Origin: AWTP1-13 sp033764875
GTDB lineage: Bacteria > Pseudomonadota > Alphaproteobacteria > Rhizobiales > Hyphomicrobiaceae
Reading direction: 5' to 3'
Length of the DNA: 64,000 bases
NCBI GenBank assembly: GCA_033764875.1
Contig: JANRIO010000124.1
Span: 1-64,000 of the forward strand
The notes under the pieces are model-generated. The model saw only the letters and a program-made list of their open reading frames with translations, searched no databases and was not told the DNA's origin. Both the position numbers and the translations under genes were made by a program. Shown piece by piece: positions 16,315-25,614 of the stretch; the stretch's first letter is position 1, and every line of letters begins with the position of its first letter.

Positions 16315-17280
16315 TCAGTCGACCTTGATGCCCTTTTCGGCGAAGTACTTGAGCGCGCCCGGATGCCAGGGGATGCCGGCGTTCTTCGACTTCTGGTCGC
16401 TCGCCTTGATGTTGAGCGCCTCCTTGTGGACCTTGCCGAGGTCCTCGCGCTTCTCGAGCATGAGCTTGGTCAGCTTGTAGGCCAGGTCCTCGGAGAAGTC
16501 GTCGCGCACTGCCATGATGTTCCAGACAGCTGCGACCTGGTTGTCCTTGTCCTGGTTCGGATAGACGCCCTTCGGGATCGTGCCCGTGGAGTAGACGGGA
16601 CCGTATTTCGCAACGATCTTGCCGACCAGGTGGGCGTGGTCGATCATGACCATCTTGACGCCGGGCGAGGCCGCGACGTCGGTGATGGCCGAGGTGGGCG
16701 CACCGGCGACGAAGAGGAATGCGTCGACCTTCTTGTCCTTCAGCGCGTTGGCTGATTCCGCCGCGCTCAGGCGCTCGCGCTTCATGTCCTTGTCCTTGTC
16801 GAGACCCGCGGCCTCGATCAGGCGCAGCGCGAAGATCTCGGTGCCGCTGCCGGGCGCTCCGGTCGAGACGCGCCTGCCTTTCATGTCCTCGAACTTGGTC
16901 ACGCCGGTACCGTCGATCGAGATCACCTGCATCAGGTTGGGATACATCACCACGAGCGCGCGCACGTTGATCTTCTTCGTGAACTTGTCGCGCCCGTTGA
17001 CGGCATCGACGGCCGTGTCCACCTGCGTGAAGCACAGGTCGGCATTGCCGGCCCCGATCAGCCGCATGTTATCGACGGACCCGCCGGTCACCTCGGCAGT
17101 GGCCGTGTAGCCGGGGATCTCCTTGGCGATGATGCTTCCAAAGCCGCCGGCCAGCGGATAGTACACGCCCCCCGTGCCACCGGTGGCGATCGTCAGTTGC
17201 TTGTTCTGGGCCTCGGCCGGCGCCGCGGCGAGCATCAGGCCGGTGCCGAGCAGTACGCCCGAAAGGGCACGGAAAATCAT
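16315..17280 (-). CDS. TAXI-family TRAP transporter periplasmic receptor
   Basis: A 321-residue secreted protein with signal peptide MIFRALSGVLLGTGLMLAAAPAEA. The mature start KQLTIATGGTGGVYYPLAGGFGSIIA is the defining motif of TAXI (TRAP-associated extracytoplasmic immunogenic) receptors; the downstream VTGGSVDNMRLIGAGNADLCFTQVDTAVDAVNG is also typical. It would capture an organic acid or amino acid and deliver it to the permease encoded next. First gene of a three-gene minus-strand unit (receptor, permease, SDR). The ligand cannot be predicted. Confidence 0.93.
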   Translation of the reverse strand: MIFRALSGVLLGTGLMLAAAPAEAQNKQLTIATGGTGGVYYPLAGGFGSIIAKEIPGYTATAEVTGGSVDNMRLIGAGNADLCFTQVDTAVDAVNGRDKFTKKINVRALVVMYPNLMQVISIDGTGVTKFEDMKGRRVSTGAPGSGTEIFALRLIEAAGLDKDKDMKRERLSAAESANALKDKKVDAFLFVAGAPTSAITDVAASPGVKMVMIDHAHLVGKIVAKYGPVYSTGTIPKGVYPNQDKDNQVAAVWNIMAVRDDFSEDLAYKLTKLMLEKREDLGKVHKEALNIKASDQKSKNAGIPWHPGALKYFAEKGIKVD

Positions 17281-17477
17281 GCGTCTCTCCCTAGGATCGG
17301 CCCGCTTCCATGCGGGCTCGTCTGCCTTCTAACCGATGCCGCGATATCACGGAACTATTCTAATGGCTTAAGAAAACTGAGTTGCCGAAGCAGATGATCT
17401 CGCACTGCCGCAAACTGGGCGTGCGGCACCGCACCCCTTAAGCTATGCATCCGGCCCCCGAGCAGCGAGCCAAGCCC

Positions 17478-18047
17478 ATGCGCGACCCGAGCCTGTCCCC
17501 CATGCCCCGCGGCTACTTCGCCGTCGGCGCCGAGCGCATCTCCAAGGCCCTCAACCTCGGCAACCTACTGCGCTCCGCCCACGGCTTTGGCGCGGCATTT
17601 ACCTTTACATTGGGCGCCACCTACCAGGCGCTGGAGGCCCGCGCCGACACCTCCAAGGGCAGCCGGCACCTTCCGCACTACAATTGGGCTGGCCTCGACG
17701 ACATGGTTCTGCCCGAGGGCTGCCGCCTGGTCGGCATCGAGCTTCTGGACGGCGCCATCGACCTGCCGAGCTTCCGCCATCCCCTGCGGGCGGCCTACGT
17801 GCTGGGCCCCGAGCAGGGCTCCCTGTCGCCGGCGCTGATCGCGCGCTGCGACTACGTCATCAAGATCCCGTCGAGCTTTTGCGTCAACGTCGCCATGGCC
17901 GGCGCCATCGTCATGTACGACCGCATCCGCTCGCTGGGCCACTTTCCCGAGCGCCCGCTCTCCGAGGGCGGTCCCGCCCCCGAGGGCGACGCTCCTCTTC
18001 GCCGCAGCCGCGCCCGCACCGGCGAGCCCCGCCGGTTGAAGGGCTGA
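17478..18047 (+). CDS. SPOUT/TrmH-family RNA methyltransferase
   Basis: About 189 residues with the three SPOUT motifs in order: motif 1 SKALNLGNLLRSAHGFGAA, motif 2 AAYVLGPEQGSLSPALIARCD, motif 3 IKIPSSFCVNVAMAGAIVMYDR, the last two building the knotted SAM site. The usual SLNV string of motif 3 is replaced by CVNV, a mild departure. The C-terminal tail is Pro/Arg-rich. It probably 2'-O-methylates tRNA or rRNA; the target is not predictable. An ATG at 17445 would add 11 residues; neither start has a strong ribosome site. Confidence 0.85.
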   Translation: MRDPSLSPMPRGYFAVGAERISKALNLGNLLRSAHGFGAAFTFTLGATYQALEARADTSKGSRHLPHYNWAGLDDMVLPEGCRLVGIELLDGAIDLPSFRHPLRAAYVLGPEQGSLSPALIARCDYVIKIPSSFCVNVAMAGAIVMYDRIRSLGHFPERPLSEGGPAPEGDAPLRRSRARTGEPRRLKG

Positions 18048-18084
18048 TCCCTGACGGGCGTCGGGACGGCGAACCCGATACGCG

Positions 18085-19959
18085 TCAGGCCGATTGCGCA
18101 AGCACAGGCTTGCGCTGCCCCGGCGCCTGCAGGTGCACAACACGCCCGCTCTCGGATCCCCTGGTGCCGACCCGGAACTGGGCGATGAGCTGGGCCAGCT
18201 GGCCGACCTCCTGGACGAGCGCGTGGCCTGCGGCCGTAGTCTTCTCCACCATCGCCGCGTTCTGCTGCGTCGCCTGATCCATCTGGCTGATGGCGGTGTT
18301 GACCTGGCTGAGCCCCGTCGCCTGATCCTGCGACCCACGGGCGATGTCGGCCACCGACTTGTTGATCTCGGACACCCGCTCGAGAATGCGCCCCAGCGCC
18401 TTGCCGGTCTCGGCGACCAGCGTCACGCCCTCGGCGACCTGGGCCGACGAGGTCGAGATCAGGCCCTTGATCTCCTTGGCGGCATCGGCCGAGCGCTGCG
18501 CCAGCGCCCGCACCTCGGAGGCGACCACCGCGAAGCCGCGGCCCGCCTCACCCGCGCGCGCGGCCTCGACGCCGGCGTTGAGGGCGAGCAGGTTGGTCTG
18601 GAACGCGATCTCGTCGATGACGCCGATGATCTGGCTGATCTGCTGCGAGCTCTTCTCGATGTTGCCCATGGCATCCACCGTCCGGCGCACCACCTCGCCG
18701 GTCTTCTCCGCGTCCCCCTTGGCGGCGGACACGATCTCGCGCGCGTGCTCCGCCCCTGCCGCCGCCTTCTTGCCCGTCGCCGTGATCTCGTCGAGCGCCG
18801 CCGCGGTCTGCTCCAGGCTTGCGGCCTGCTGCTCGGTGCGCCGCGAGAGATCGTCGGAGGCCGCGAAGATCTCCTGCGTGCCGGAGGTGATGCTGCCGGC
18901 GCTGCCGCTCACGCTCGCCATGGCCCCTTCCAGTTGCGCCATGGCATGGTTGAAGTCGCTTTGCAGCTCGGCATAGGCCTCGGGCAGCCGCTCGCTGAGG
19001 CGGAACGTCAGATCCTTGGCTGCGAGCTTGGCGAGACCGCCGCCGATGGATGCCGCAACGAAGTTGCGCTCGGCCTCGATCGCCCGCTCCTGCTCGGCCT
19101 TGTGCTCGGCGGCCACGCGCATCCGCTCGGCCTCGGCGGCCTCGGCGTCCTGCCGGTTCTTGAGCAGGGAGCAGCGGAAGAATTCCAGCGCCTTCGCCAG
19201 CGTGCCGAACTCGTCCTTTCTCTGCAGGTCGCCGACCTGCGTCGCGAGCCGCCCCTCCGTCAGGGCCCCGACGACCCCCGTGGCCCGCGACAGGGGCGCA
19301 ACCAGTGCGCGGTTCAACAGGACGCTGATGGCAAAGCCCATGATGGCAGCAAAGCCGATGCCACCCGAGATCAGCTTCAACGCGAAGTCGTAGACGCTGG
19401 CGCTCCTCTCGGCGGCCCTGCGGCCCGCCTGCTCGTTGAACTCCAGGGTCTTGCGCACCAGCTCCTCGGCACTGGCCAGCAGCGTCTTCGCCTCTCCTTC
19501 AGCGAGCGCGGCCGCGCCGAAAATATCGCCGCCCTGCGCCGTCTCGCGGAAGCGCTTCGTGACATCCTCGACACGCGCCCAGACGCCGCTGAGCTCCTTG
19601 ACGAGGCTCTCCTCCTCGCCTCCCCGCGCGCCCGCCATGCTGCGATAGGCATTCAGTGCCGCCTTGACCTCGTCCATCGACGCCACCACCGCCTTCTCGT
19701 TGTCGGGCCAGGTACCGTAGTCGACCGAGAGATTGACGCCCGCCGCGTATTGGTGGAGCCGCACCTTCGCGATGCCCTGCGCCAGGTTGCTGAGCCGACT
19801 GAGGGCCGGCAGCTGAACCTCGCGAATCTCCTGCGCCGGAGCATTGATCCAGCTCGCCTGCAGCAGCGCGAAAAGCCCCAGAAGCACGCACAGAGCGACA
19901 TAGACGGCGGACGCCGCCGTCAGCTTCGAGCGTACTGAGGCATCTTGCAGTCGCAACAT
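18085..19959 (-). CDS. Methyl-accepting chemotaxis protein with 4-helix-bundle sensor
   Basis: A 624-residue chemoreceptor. TM1 lies at about 13-35, a ~155-residue helical periplasmic domain (4HB type, AQEIREVQLPALSRL...) follows, then TM2 near 195-215, a HAMP domain with DLQRKDEFGTLAKALEFF, a second helical segment and the signalling domain whose tip reads DEIAFQTNLLALNAGVEAARAGEAGRGFAVVASEVRALAQRS. It controls CheA and, through it, flagellar motors. It lies directly downstream of a second chemoreceptor with nearly the same signalling region; 351 bp separate them and an own promoter is likely. Confidence 0.95.
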   Translation of the reverse strand: MLRLQDASVRSKLTAASAVYVALCVLLGLFALLQASWINAPAQEIREVQLPALSRLSNLAQGIAKVRLHQYAAGVNLSVDYGTWPDNEKAVVASMDEVKAALNAYRSMAGARGGEEESLVKELSGVWARVEDVTKRFRETAQGGDIFGAAALAEGEAKTLLASAEELVRKTLEFNEQAGRRAAERSASVYDFALKLISGGIGFAAIMGFAISVLLNRALVAPLSRATGVVGALTEGRLATQVGDLQRKDEFGTLAKALEFFRCSLLKNRQDAEAAEAERMRVAAEHKAEQERAIEAERNFVAASIGGGLAKLAAKDLTFRLSERLPEAYAELQSDFNHAMAQLEGAMASVSGSAGSITSGTQEIFAASDDLSRRTEQQAASLEQTAAALDEITATGKKAAAGAEHAREIVSAAKGDAEKTGEVVRRTVDAMGNIEKSSQQISQIIGVIDEIAFQTNLLALNAGVEAARAGEAGRGFAVVASEVRALAQRSADAAKEIKGLISTSSAQVAEGVTLVAETGKALGRILERVSEINKSVADIARGSQDQATGLSQVNTAISQMDQATQQNAAMVEKTTAAGHALVQEVGQLAQLIAQFRVGTRGSESGRVVHLQAPGQRKPVLAQSA

Positions 19960-20310
19960 GAGGTCTCGCTCCCAGGTGGAAATCCACCCTAATATATACT
20001 CCGCACAAGGATTAAAATTGTTCGAAATTTCCGTTGATATCGTCGAAATAAGGTAATCTATTTTATGAAATTCCTATGCACGATCAATAACAATAGAATG
20101 GAGTCTATCGGGCCGCCGGAGCCAACCGGGATGCTGACGACCCGAGAGCACGACCGTTGCGGCCGGCTGCCACGTCATCGTGTGGGCCCCCGCCGCCTCG
20201 CACGCGCGGCAGCAATGCGGGGCAGCGCCGTGCCGCCCCTGCCATGGCCTTTGCCACCAGCTCCCGTGCCGGCATGGGCCGGACAGAAGTGCGCCGCGCC
20301 TCCGGCCCCG
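19960..20310. other. Intergenic region between the two chemoreceptor genes
   Basis: 351 bases. The 19985-20100 half is unusually AT-rich for this genome and carries the likely promoter of the downstream receptor. The 20101-20310 half is GC-rich with no convincing gene. Confidence 0.5.
20060..20087 (-). promoter_or_regulatory. Candidate sigma-70-like promoter of the 4HB chemoreceptor gene
   Basis: Read on the minus strand: TTGATC (20087-20082), a 16-base spacer, TAAAAT (20065-20060), about 100 bp before the start codon at 19959. It is a motif match only, but it sits in the single AT-rich stretch of the spacer. Confidence 0.4.
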
Positions 20311-22440
20311 TCAGGCCGCAAATCGCGCCGGACGCGCCCCGGCCTGCGCTCGCGGGCCGCTCTGGCTCAAGCGGAATTCGGCGATGAGTTCGCTCAACTG
20401 ATGCGCTTCTTGCGCCAAAGAGGCACCCACCGACGTCGTCTTCTCGACCATCGCCGCGTTCTGCTGCGTGGTCTTGTCCATCTGGCTGACGGCCGTGTTG
20501 ATCTGCTCCAGGCCCGTGGCCTGCTCGCGCGCGCCGGCGGCAATCTCCGCGACGACGCCGTTGATCTCGGTCACCTCGGTCGCAATTCGCTGCAAGACCT
20601 TGCCCGTCTCCGCGACCAGGTCGACACCTTCCTTGACCTGCGCGCTCGAGGTGGAGATCAGGCCCTTGATCTCCTTGGCCGCGTCAGCGGAGCGCTGCGC
20701 CAGGGCACGCACCTCCGAGGCGACGACCGCAAAGCCCTTGCCGGCCTCGCCCGCGCGCGCGGCTTCGACGCCGGCATTGAGCGCAAGCAGATTGGTCTGG
20801 AACGCGATCTCGTCGATCACGCCGATGATCTGGCTGATCTTCCCGGACGAATGCTCGATCGAGCTCATGGCCCCCACCGCCTTCTGCACGACGCTGCCGG
20901 CCATCTCGGCGCTCTCCTTGGCCACGGTCACGAGGTCGCGCACCTGTGCGGTGCCCTGCGCTGCCTTCCTGCCGGTGGAGGTGGTCTCATCGATCGTGGC
21001 TGCCGTCTGCTCCAGGCTCGCCGCCTGCTGCTCGGTACGCTTCGAGAGATCCGACACCGAGCCCGCAATCTCGCGGGTTCCGCCGGCAATTCTTTGCCCA
21101 CTGAGCGATACGCCGATGAGCGCCTCTTCCAGGGCGCCGAGCGCCTCGTTGAAATCCCTCTGAAGCTTCTGATAGGCCTCCGGCAGGGCCTCGTTCAGCC
21201 GGAAGGTCAGATCCTTCTCCGCGAGCTTCGCAAGGCCGCCGCCGATCGACGCGGCGACGAGCGCACGCTCGCGCTGGATCGCGTCGACCTCTGCCTGGCG
21301 GGTGGCTTCGAGGCTCGCCTTCTGCGCCTCGGCAGCCTGCTGCTGCAGGCGCCTGGCCTCCTGCGCCGTCGACCTGAGGGTCTCGATGGCCTTTGCCAGC
21401 TGCCCGACCTCGTCGTTGTCTGCCAGGTTGGGAACGGTCGCGTCGAGATCGCCGGCGGAGATGGTCTTCACGACACCGATCAGCGTCAGGAGCCGCGCTG
21501 TGAAGCGGCGCGCACCGAAGGCGACGATCGGGACCAGCACGATCAGCAGCAAGGCGCCGACCGCCGCAAGGATGCGGGCGTAGCCCCATTGCGCCGCCTG
21601 CACCGCAGATCGATCCGCCAGGAACCCGATTGTCATGGTGTTGCCGACATCGCTCTTGCGATGCACGAAGCGCGCGAAGTAGTCCACGCTCTCGACAGTC
21701 AGGCTGCGGACACCGGAGTCTCCCTCCTTTGCATCCTTCTGCACGTCAATCGGCGCCTGCAGTGTCTTGGCTTTGTCGAGGGTGTGTCCCTTGACGGCGC
21801 CGTCGAGCATGAACACCACGTCGAGCCCAGTGACCTTCTTGAGGTCGTTGGCCATTACCCCGCGGAAGTAGGCACCCACCTTCACCGAGCCGACGACACG
21901 GCCGGAATGCCGAAGCGGAAACACCGCGTCCTGCGCAGCTTCCCCGCTTGTGGATGATACCGTAAGGCCTCGCGAGCTTTCTCCCTTGAGAGCCTTTTCG
22001 ACCTGGGGGTGCTTGCTCTTGTCGTCGCCTCGTTTCGCGCTGTGGCCGCGCATGACGACGATCCCGCGGGCATCGGTCACCTCGAGCGACGCGATCAGAG
22101 GGTCAATGCTGTTGAGCGATTTGAACTCGGCTTTCAGGATGCGCTCGAGCAGGGCCGCATCGCGCTTTTCCACGGCCTCGATCAAGTCCATTCGCGTAGA
22201 CACGAGCTGTCCGTATGCCTCGGCGCGCTTTGAGACGTCGTCCAAGACGGCCATGCCCTGCATGCTGCCGGCGTCGACACGGGCTCGCGTTGCATCCTCG
22301 ATTGCTGCACCAAGGGCAAATAGTCCGACAACGGAGGCAGCCATCAATCCCATCAGCAACACGCCAAGCGTGCCGGCGATCGCTTTCGTTCCCAGCGCAA
22401 AGGTCTGGCCGGTGGCCGTTCCACTCGTCCGAACGGGCAT
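20311..22440 (-). CDS. Methyl-accepting chemotaxis protein with Cache-type sensor
   Basis: A 709-residue chemoreceptor. TM1 is near 20-45; the periplasmic part of about 270 residues (DVSKRAEAYGQLVSTRMDLIEAV through GVRSLTVESVDYFARFVHR) looks like a double-Cache sensor of the dCache_3 kind; TM2 includes ILAAVGALLLIVLVPIVAFGARRF; then HAMP with NDEVGQLAKAIETLRS and a signalling domain nearly identical to the neighbour's at the tip (DEIAFQTNLLALNAGVEAARAGEAGKGF). The start MPVRTSG is chosen because GGGAGG precedes it at normal spacing. Cache domains bind small ligands such as organic acids. Confidence 0.93.
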   Translation of the reverse strand: MPVRTSGTATGQTFALGTKAIAGTLGVLLMGLMAASVVGLFALGAAIEDATRARVDAGSMQGMAVLDDVSKRAEAYGQLVSTRMDLIEAVEKRDAALLERILKAEFKSLNSIDPLIASLEVTDARGIVVMRGHSAKRGDDKSKHPQVEKALKGESSRGLTVSSTSGEAAQDAVFPLRHSGRVVGSVKVGAYFRGVMANDLKKVTGLDVVFMLDGAVKGHTLDKAKTLQAPIDVQKDAKEGDSGVRSLTVESVDYFARFVHRKSDVGNTMTIGFLADRSAVQAAQWGYARILAAVGALLLIVLVPIVAFGARRFTARLLTLIGVVKTISAGDLDATVPNLADNDEVGQLAKAIETLRSTAQEARRLQQQAAEAQKASLEATRQAEVDAIQRERALVAASIGGGLAKLAEKDLTFRLNEALPEAYQKLQRDFNEALGALEEALIGVSLSGQRIAGGTREIAGSVSDLSKRTEQQAASLEQTAATIDETTSTGRKAAQGTAQVRDLVTVAKESAEMAGSVVQKAVGAMSSIEHSSGKISQIIGVIDEIAFQTNLLALNAGVEAARAGEAGKGFAVVASEVRALAQRSADAAKEIKGLISTSSAQVKEGVDLVAETGKVLQRIATEVTEINGVVAEIAAGAREQATGLEQINTAVSQMDKTTQQNAAMVEKTTSVGASLAQEAHQLSELIAEFRLSQSGPRAQAGARPARFAA

Positions 22441-22643
22441 TGCGAAACCTCCCAGGATAGATCTACCTATTGTGTGCGTGCTCAGACCACGAAGCAGTTT
22501 TCTCATTTGAAGGAAAAAGATCTGTTAAATAGCCGAGCTAACCCATTTATGGGGCTTATACACCAATATGCGGTTGCAATCGGAACCGATGCGTGGCGTG
22601 CCGTTCCAGGGTAATGGAGCGCCGGCCGGCCCAGGGCACCGCC

Positions 22644-23342
22644 CTAGTCCCCGTCCCCGCTGCGCCCCGGTCGCCGCAGGCGCACGTACAGCGCCCCGTC
22701 GCCGCCGTGGCGCGGGCCGGCGGTTGCAAATCCCACCACCAGCATGCGCATGTCCGGCTCCTCGAGCCACTGCGGCACCACTCGGCGCAGGACGCCGCGC
22801 TGCGGCTCGCCCAACGCCTCGGCCAGCCGGTCGGCCGGCTCGCGCGCGCCCTTGCCGGTGATCACCAGCACCACGCGGCAGCCGCGGTCGTGCGCTGAGC
22901 GCAGGAAGTGCGCGAGCCGGTATCGGGCCTCGCTTTGGCGCAGTCCGTGCAGGTCGAGCCGCGCGTCGATCTCGATCTTGCCGGTCGCGAGATGCCGAAT
23001 TTTGCGCCGGTCGAACACGGCGGCCGGAGGCGGCGGCTCCCGGGTCGCGGCGCGCGGGGGCGGCGGCGCTGGTGGGCCCTTACGCGGCTCCTCGCGGGCA
23101 GCTCTGGACGGCACCGCCGGACTGGGAGGGCGGGCATCGACCGGCGCGCTCGCGGAGCCGGCCGCATCGGCCCCGACGCCGCCCGCCGCCCGCACCCGCG
23201 CCTTGCCCTTTCCCGCCGGCCCCACCGAGGTCGTAACCTGCTGCCAAAGCGAGGCCTCCTCCGGCGTCACGCGCCGCTCGCGCTCGCTCTTGCTCTCGGC
23301 CCGCTTGCCCTCGGGGTGCCTCGGCGGCAGCCGGCGCGTCAC
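22644..23342 (-). CDS. Smr-domain protein
   Basis: A 232-residue protein. The N-terminal ~110 residues are basic and Pro/Ala-rich, apparently disordered. The C-terminal Smr domain is clear: RLDLHGLRQSEARYRLAHFL with the LDLHG motif, VVLVITGKGA with the TGKG motif, and VLRRVVPQWLEEP. Smr domains nick DNA or cleave RNA. The ATG overlaps the mltA stop (ATGA), and the smr-mltA-Tim44 order is a conserved origin-side cluster in many alphaproteobacteria. Confidence 0.92.
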   Translation of the reverse strand: MTRRLPPRHPEGKRAESKSERERRVTPEEASLWQQVTTSVGPAGKGKARVRAAGGVGADAAGSASAPVDARPPSPAVPSRAAREEPRKGPPAPPPPRAATREPPPPAAVFDRRKIRHLATGKIEIDARLDLHGLRQSEARYRLAHFLRSAHDRGCRVVLVITGKGAREPADRLAEALGEPQRGVLRRVVPQWLEEPDMRMLVVGFATAGPRHGGDGALYVRLRRPGRSGDGD

Positions 23343-24565
23343 GGCTTGGGCCTGCCCGCTTCGGCCGTCGGCACCGGCTCGTTCGGCAGCAGCACCACGA
23401 AGCTGCCCTTGACCTTGGTCACGCCGGCGATCTTGGCCGCACCGTCACCCGAGCCGAAGTAGAGATCGCCGCGCTCGGGCCCCTTGATTGCCGAGCCCAC
23501 GTCCTGGGCGATCATCAGCTTCTCGAACCGGCCCGACTTCTCCACGTGGCTCATGCCGTCGGCGGTGACGAAGATCGGCGTCCCTAGCGCATGATAGGCG
23601 GGGTCCACCGCCAGCGACCGCATCGGCGTCAGCGGCACGCCGAGCGCGCCGGGGGGGCCCTTCTCGCCGCCGTCGTCGGCCACCTCCCGGAAGAACACGA
23701 ACGACCGGTTGTGCCACATCACCTTCTGCCCGCGCTCGCGGTCGGACTGCAGCCAGGCCTTCAGCGCCGCCAGCGAGACCTTGTCGGCGGCCAGCAGGCC
23801 CTGATCGATCAGGTACTGCCCGATGGAGGCGTACTGGTGCCCGTTCTTGCCGTCGTACTGCACGCGCGTGGTGGTTCCGTCCGTGAGCCGGACGCGCGCC
23901 GAGCCCTGGATGTGCATGAAGAACACCTCCACCGGCTCGGCGAAGTAGAGCAACTCGAGCCCCCGTCCCTTCAGCGCGCCCTGCTCGATCTCGGCCCGGG
24001 TGAAGAACGGCTCGGTTCCGCGCGCGGTCCGGCGCGCGTGCGTGACGGTCCCGCTTCTGCCGCCCTTCATCTCGTCGACCAGCGTGACGAGGTCGGGCGG
24101 GCGCTTGTAGATCGGCGTCGTGTACGCGCCCTCAGGCGTGCGCGAGCCGTGCAGAACGGGCTCGTAGTAGGCCGTGAGCAGTCCCGGCCTCCCCTTGTGA
24201 ACGACCATGTGCGGGCTGAAGTGGGTCTCGAAGAAGTCCTTGGCCCCCGCCCGGTCGACCCGGGCCGGCAGCCGCTTGGCCGCGACGCAGGCCTCGAGCA
24301 GCCGGGGAGACGGTGGCGGCCTGCCGCCCGTCAGGCGCTCCTTGGACAGCGTCTGCAGCCGGTCGCACGAGGCAATGAAGGTCTGCAGCGCCGCCAGGTG
24401 GTCGTCCCGCTCCCAGCCTGTCAGCTCCTGGTAGCCCATCGGCACGTAGTGCATGCCGCGGCGCGCGCTCCGGTCGCCTTTGCTTGCCCCCGAGGCTGCC
24501 GCCTCGGTATCCGGCAGAAGCATCATCGCCAGCGCCAGGCAGCCGAGCCGGAAGGGGAGCCGCAT
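23339..24565 (-). CDS. mltA: Membrane-bound lytic murein transglycosylase A
   Basis: About 408 residues with a signal peptide (MRLPFRLGCLALAMMLLPDTEA). The MltA beta-barrel domain begins GLLTAYYEPVLHGSRTPEGAYTTPIYKRP; the C-terminal 3D domain carries GVPLTPMRSLAVDPAYHALGTPIFV and MIAQDVGSAIKGPERGDLYFGSG, containing the catalytic Asp residues. It cleaves glycan strands to 1,6-anhydro-muropeptides. No lipobox Cys is evident at the signal cleavage site, so this version may be periplasmic, not lipid-anchored. A GTG at 24592 is an alternative start. Confidence 0.93.
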   Translation of the reverse strand: MRLPFRLGCLALAMMLLPDTEAAASGASKGDRSARRGMHYVPMGYQELTGWERDDHLAALQTFIASCDRLQTLSKERLTGGRPPPSPRLLEACVAAKRLPARVDRAGAKDFFETHFSPHMVVHKGRPGLLTAYYEPVLHGSRTPEGAYTTPIYKRPPDLVTLVDEMKGGRSGTVTHARRTARGTEPFFTRAEIEQGALKGRGLELLYFAEPVEVFFMHIQGSARVRLTDGTTTRVQYDGKNGHQYASIGQYLIDQGLLAADKVSLAALKAWLQSDRERGQKVMWHNRSFVFFREVADDGGEKGPPGALGVPLTPMRSLAVDPAYHALGTPIFVTADGMSHVEKSGRFEKLMIAQDVGSAIKGPERGDLYFGSGDGAAKIAGVTKVKGSFVVLLPNEPVPTAEAGRPKP

Positions 24566-24623
24566 GCGCACGCGAACCTGCCCTTGCTCCACCTCTGGAT
24601 GTGCTCCCGCGCGCGCGGACCGG

Positions 24624-25358
24624 TCAGTTCGCCGCCTGCGTCGCGATCAGGCGCCAGTTCGGGTTGCGCGAGCCGACCTCGCGCGAGAACGTCCAGATAT
24701 CGGTGACTTCCTTGATCTTTTTCGGATCGCCGAAGATCACCTCGCCGGCCCGGTCGCGTGTCGCCGTGATCAACTCGCTCAGGAACTTGACCGTGACGTT
24801 GGCGGTGCCGCCCTTCACGTCCGCATCGACGATCTCCGCCGACTTCATGCCGACGAAGGTCTGCTCCACCACCTCCCCGCGGCTCTCGCGTTCGGTGATG
24901 GCGCCGGAGAAGCCCTCGAACACCTCGCGGCTCAGGAGATCCTTGAGCGCGCGCTTGTTGCCCTCCGCGAACGACGTGACGATGATCTCGTAGGCCACCT
25001 TGGCACCCTTGATGAAGCCGTCCGGATCGAACGTGGAATCCGATCGGGCGATGTCCATCAAGCCCTTGGCCACGTCCGCGTTGGCCCCGGCGATGGTCTT
25101 GACCCGCTCCTCGACGGCCCCGGCAGCCCGCTCCTCGGCAACGGGCTTGGGCGTCGGCTCCTCGCGCTCCCGGCGCGGCAGCGTGATGATCTTGTCCCGG
25201 GCCGCGGCGGCTTCCCGCTGCGCCTCCTGTTGCTTGTAACGCTCGAAGCGCGTCTCCTCGTCGCCGGTCCGGCGCCCGAGGACGCTCCGCAGCTTGAGGA
25301 AGATGACGACCGCTATCACTAGAAAGACTAGTGTCGTTACGTTGAACGTTCCGTCCAT
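24624..25358 (-). CDS. Tim44/TimA-like inner-membrane protein
   Basis: A 244-residue protein. The start MDGTFNVTTLVFLVIAVVIFLKLRSVLGRRTGDEE gives one N-terminal transmembrane helix, then a charged linker, then a Tim44-like domain (from VAKGLMDIARSDSTFDPDGFIKGAKVAYEIIVTSFAEGN to VTDIWTFSREVGSRNPNWRLIATQ). Mitochondrial Tim44 links the import channel to Hsp70; alphaproteobacterial homologues such as TimA are inner-membrane proteins of uncertain role. It is divergent from the fxsA-secB side and followed by mltA. Confidence 0.92.
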   Translation of the reverse strand: MDGTFNVTTLVFLVIAVVIFLKLRSVLGRRTGDEETRFERYKQQEAQREAAAARDKIITLPRREREEPTPKPVAEERAAGAVEERVKTIAGANADVAKGLMDIARSDSTFDPDGFIKGAKVAYEIIVTSFAEGNKRALKDLLSREVFEGFSGAITERESRGEVVEQTFVGMKSAEIVDADVKGGTANVTVKFLSELITATRDRAGEVIFGDPKKIKEVTDIWTFSREVGSRNPNWRLIATQAAN

Positions 25359-25614
25359 CGCCGTGCTTTCACGAAGAGCCTGTGGCCGAGATACCCTGTG
25401 GCCCACATATATGGTTGCCCCGCTGGTCGACCGCCAGCCCCGATCGATCTGGGGGCAATGTTTGGCTCGACACCCGGAACTACTGCCGCTATTGGGCGAA
25501 CATTAGGCTATGCTGCCGCAGATTGAAAGCGGCATGCCCGCCGGCTGCGGCTCCTGGCAGGGGAAAGGCGGTCCCGGCATGCCCGTTGTGCGGGCTTCCA
25601 TCTCGAAGGCAACC

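Noticed and set aside
16621..17035. A second minus-strand protein within the TAXI receptor gene
   Set aside because: Arg/Gly/His-rich shadow of the receptor, which has a full signal peptide and diagnostic motifs in its own frame.
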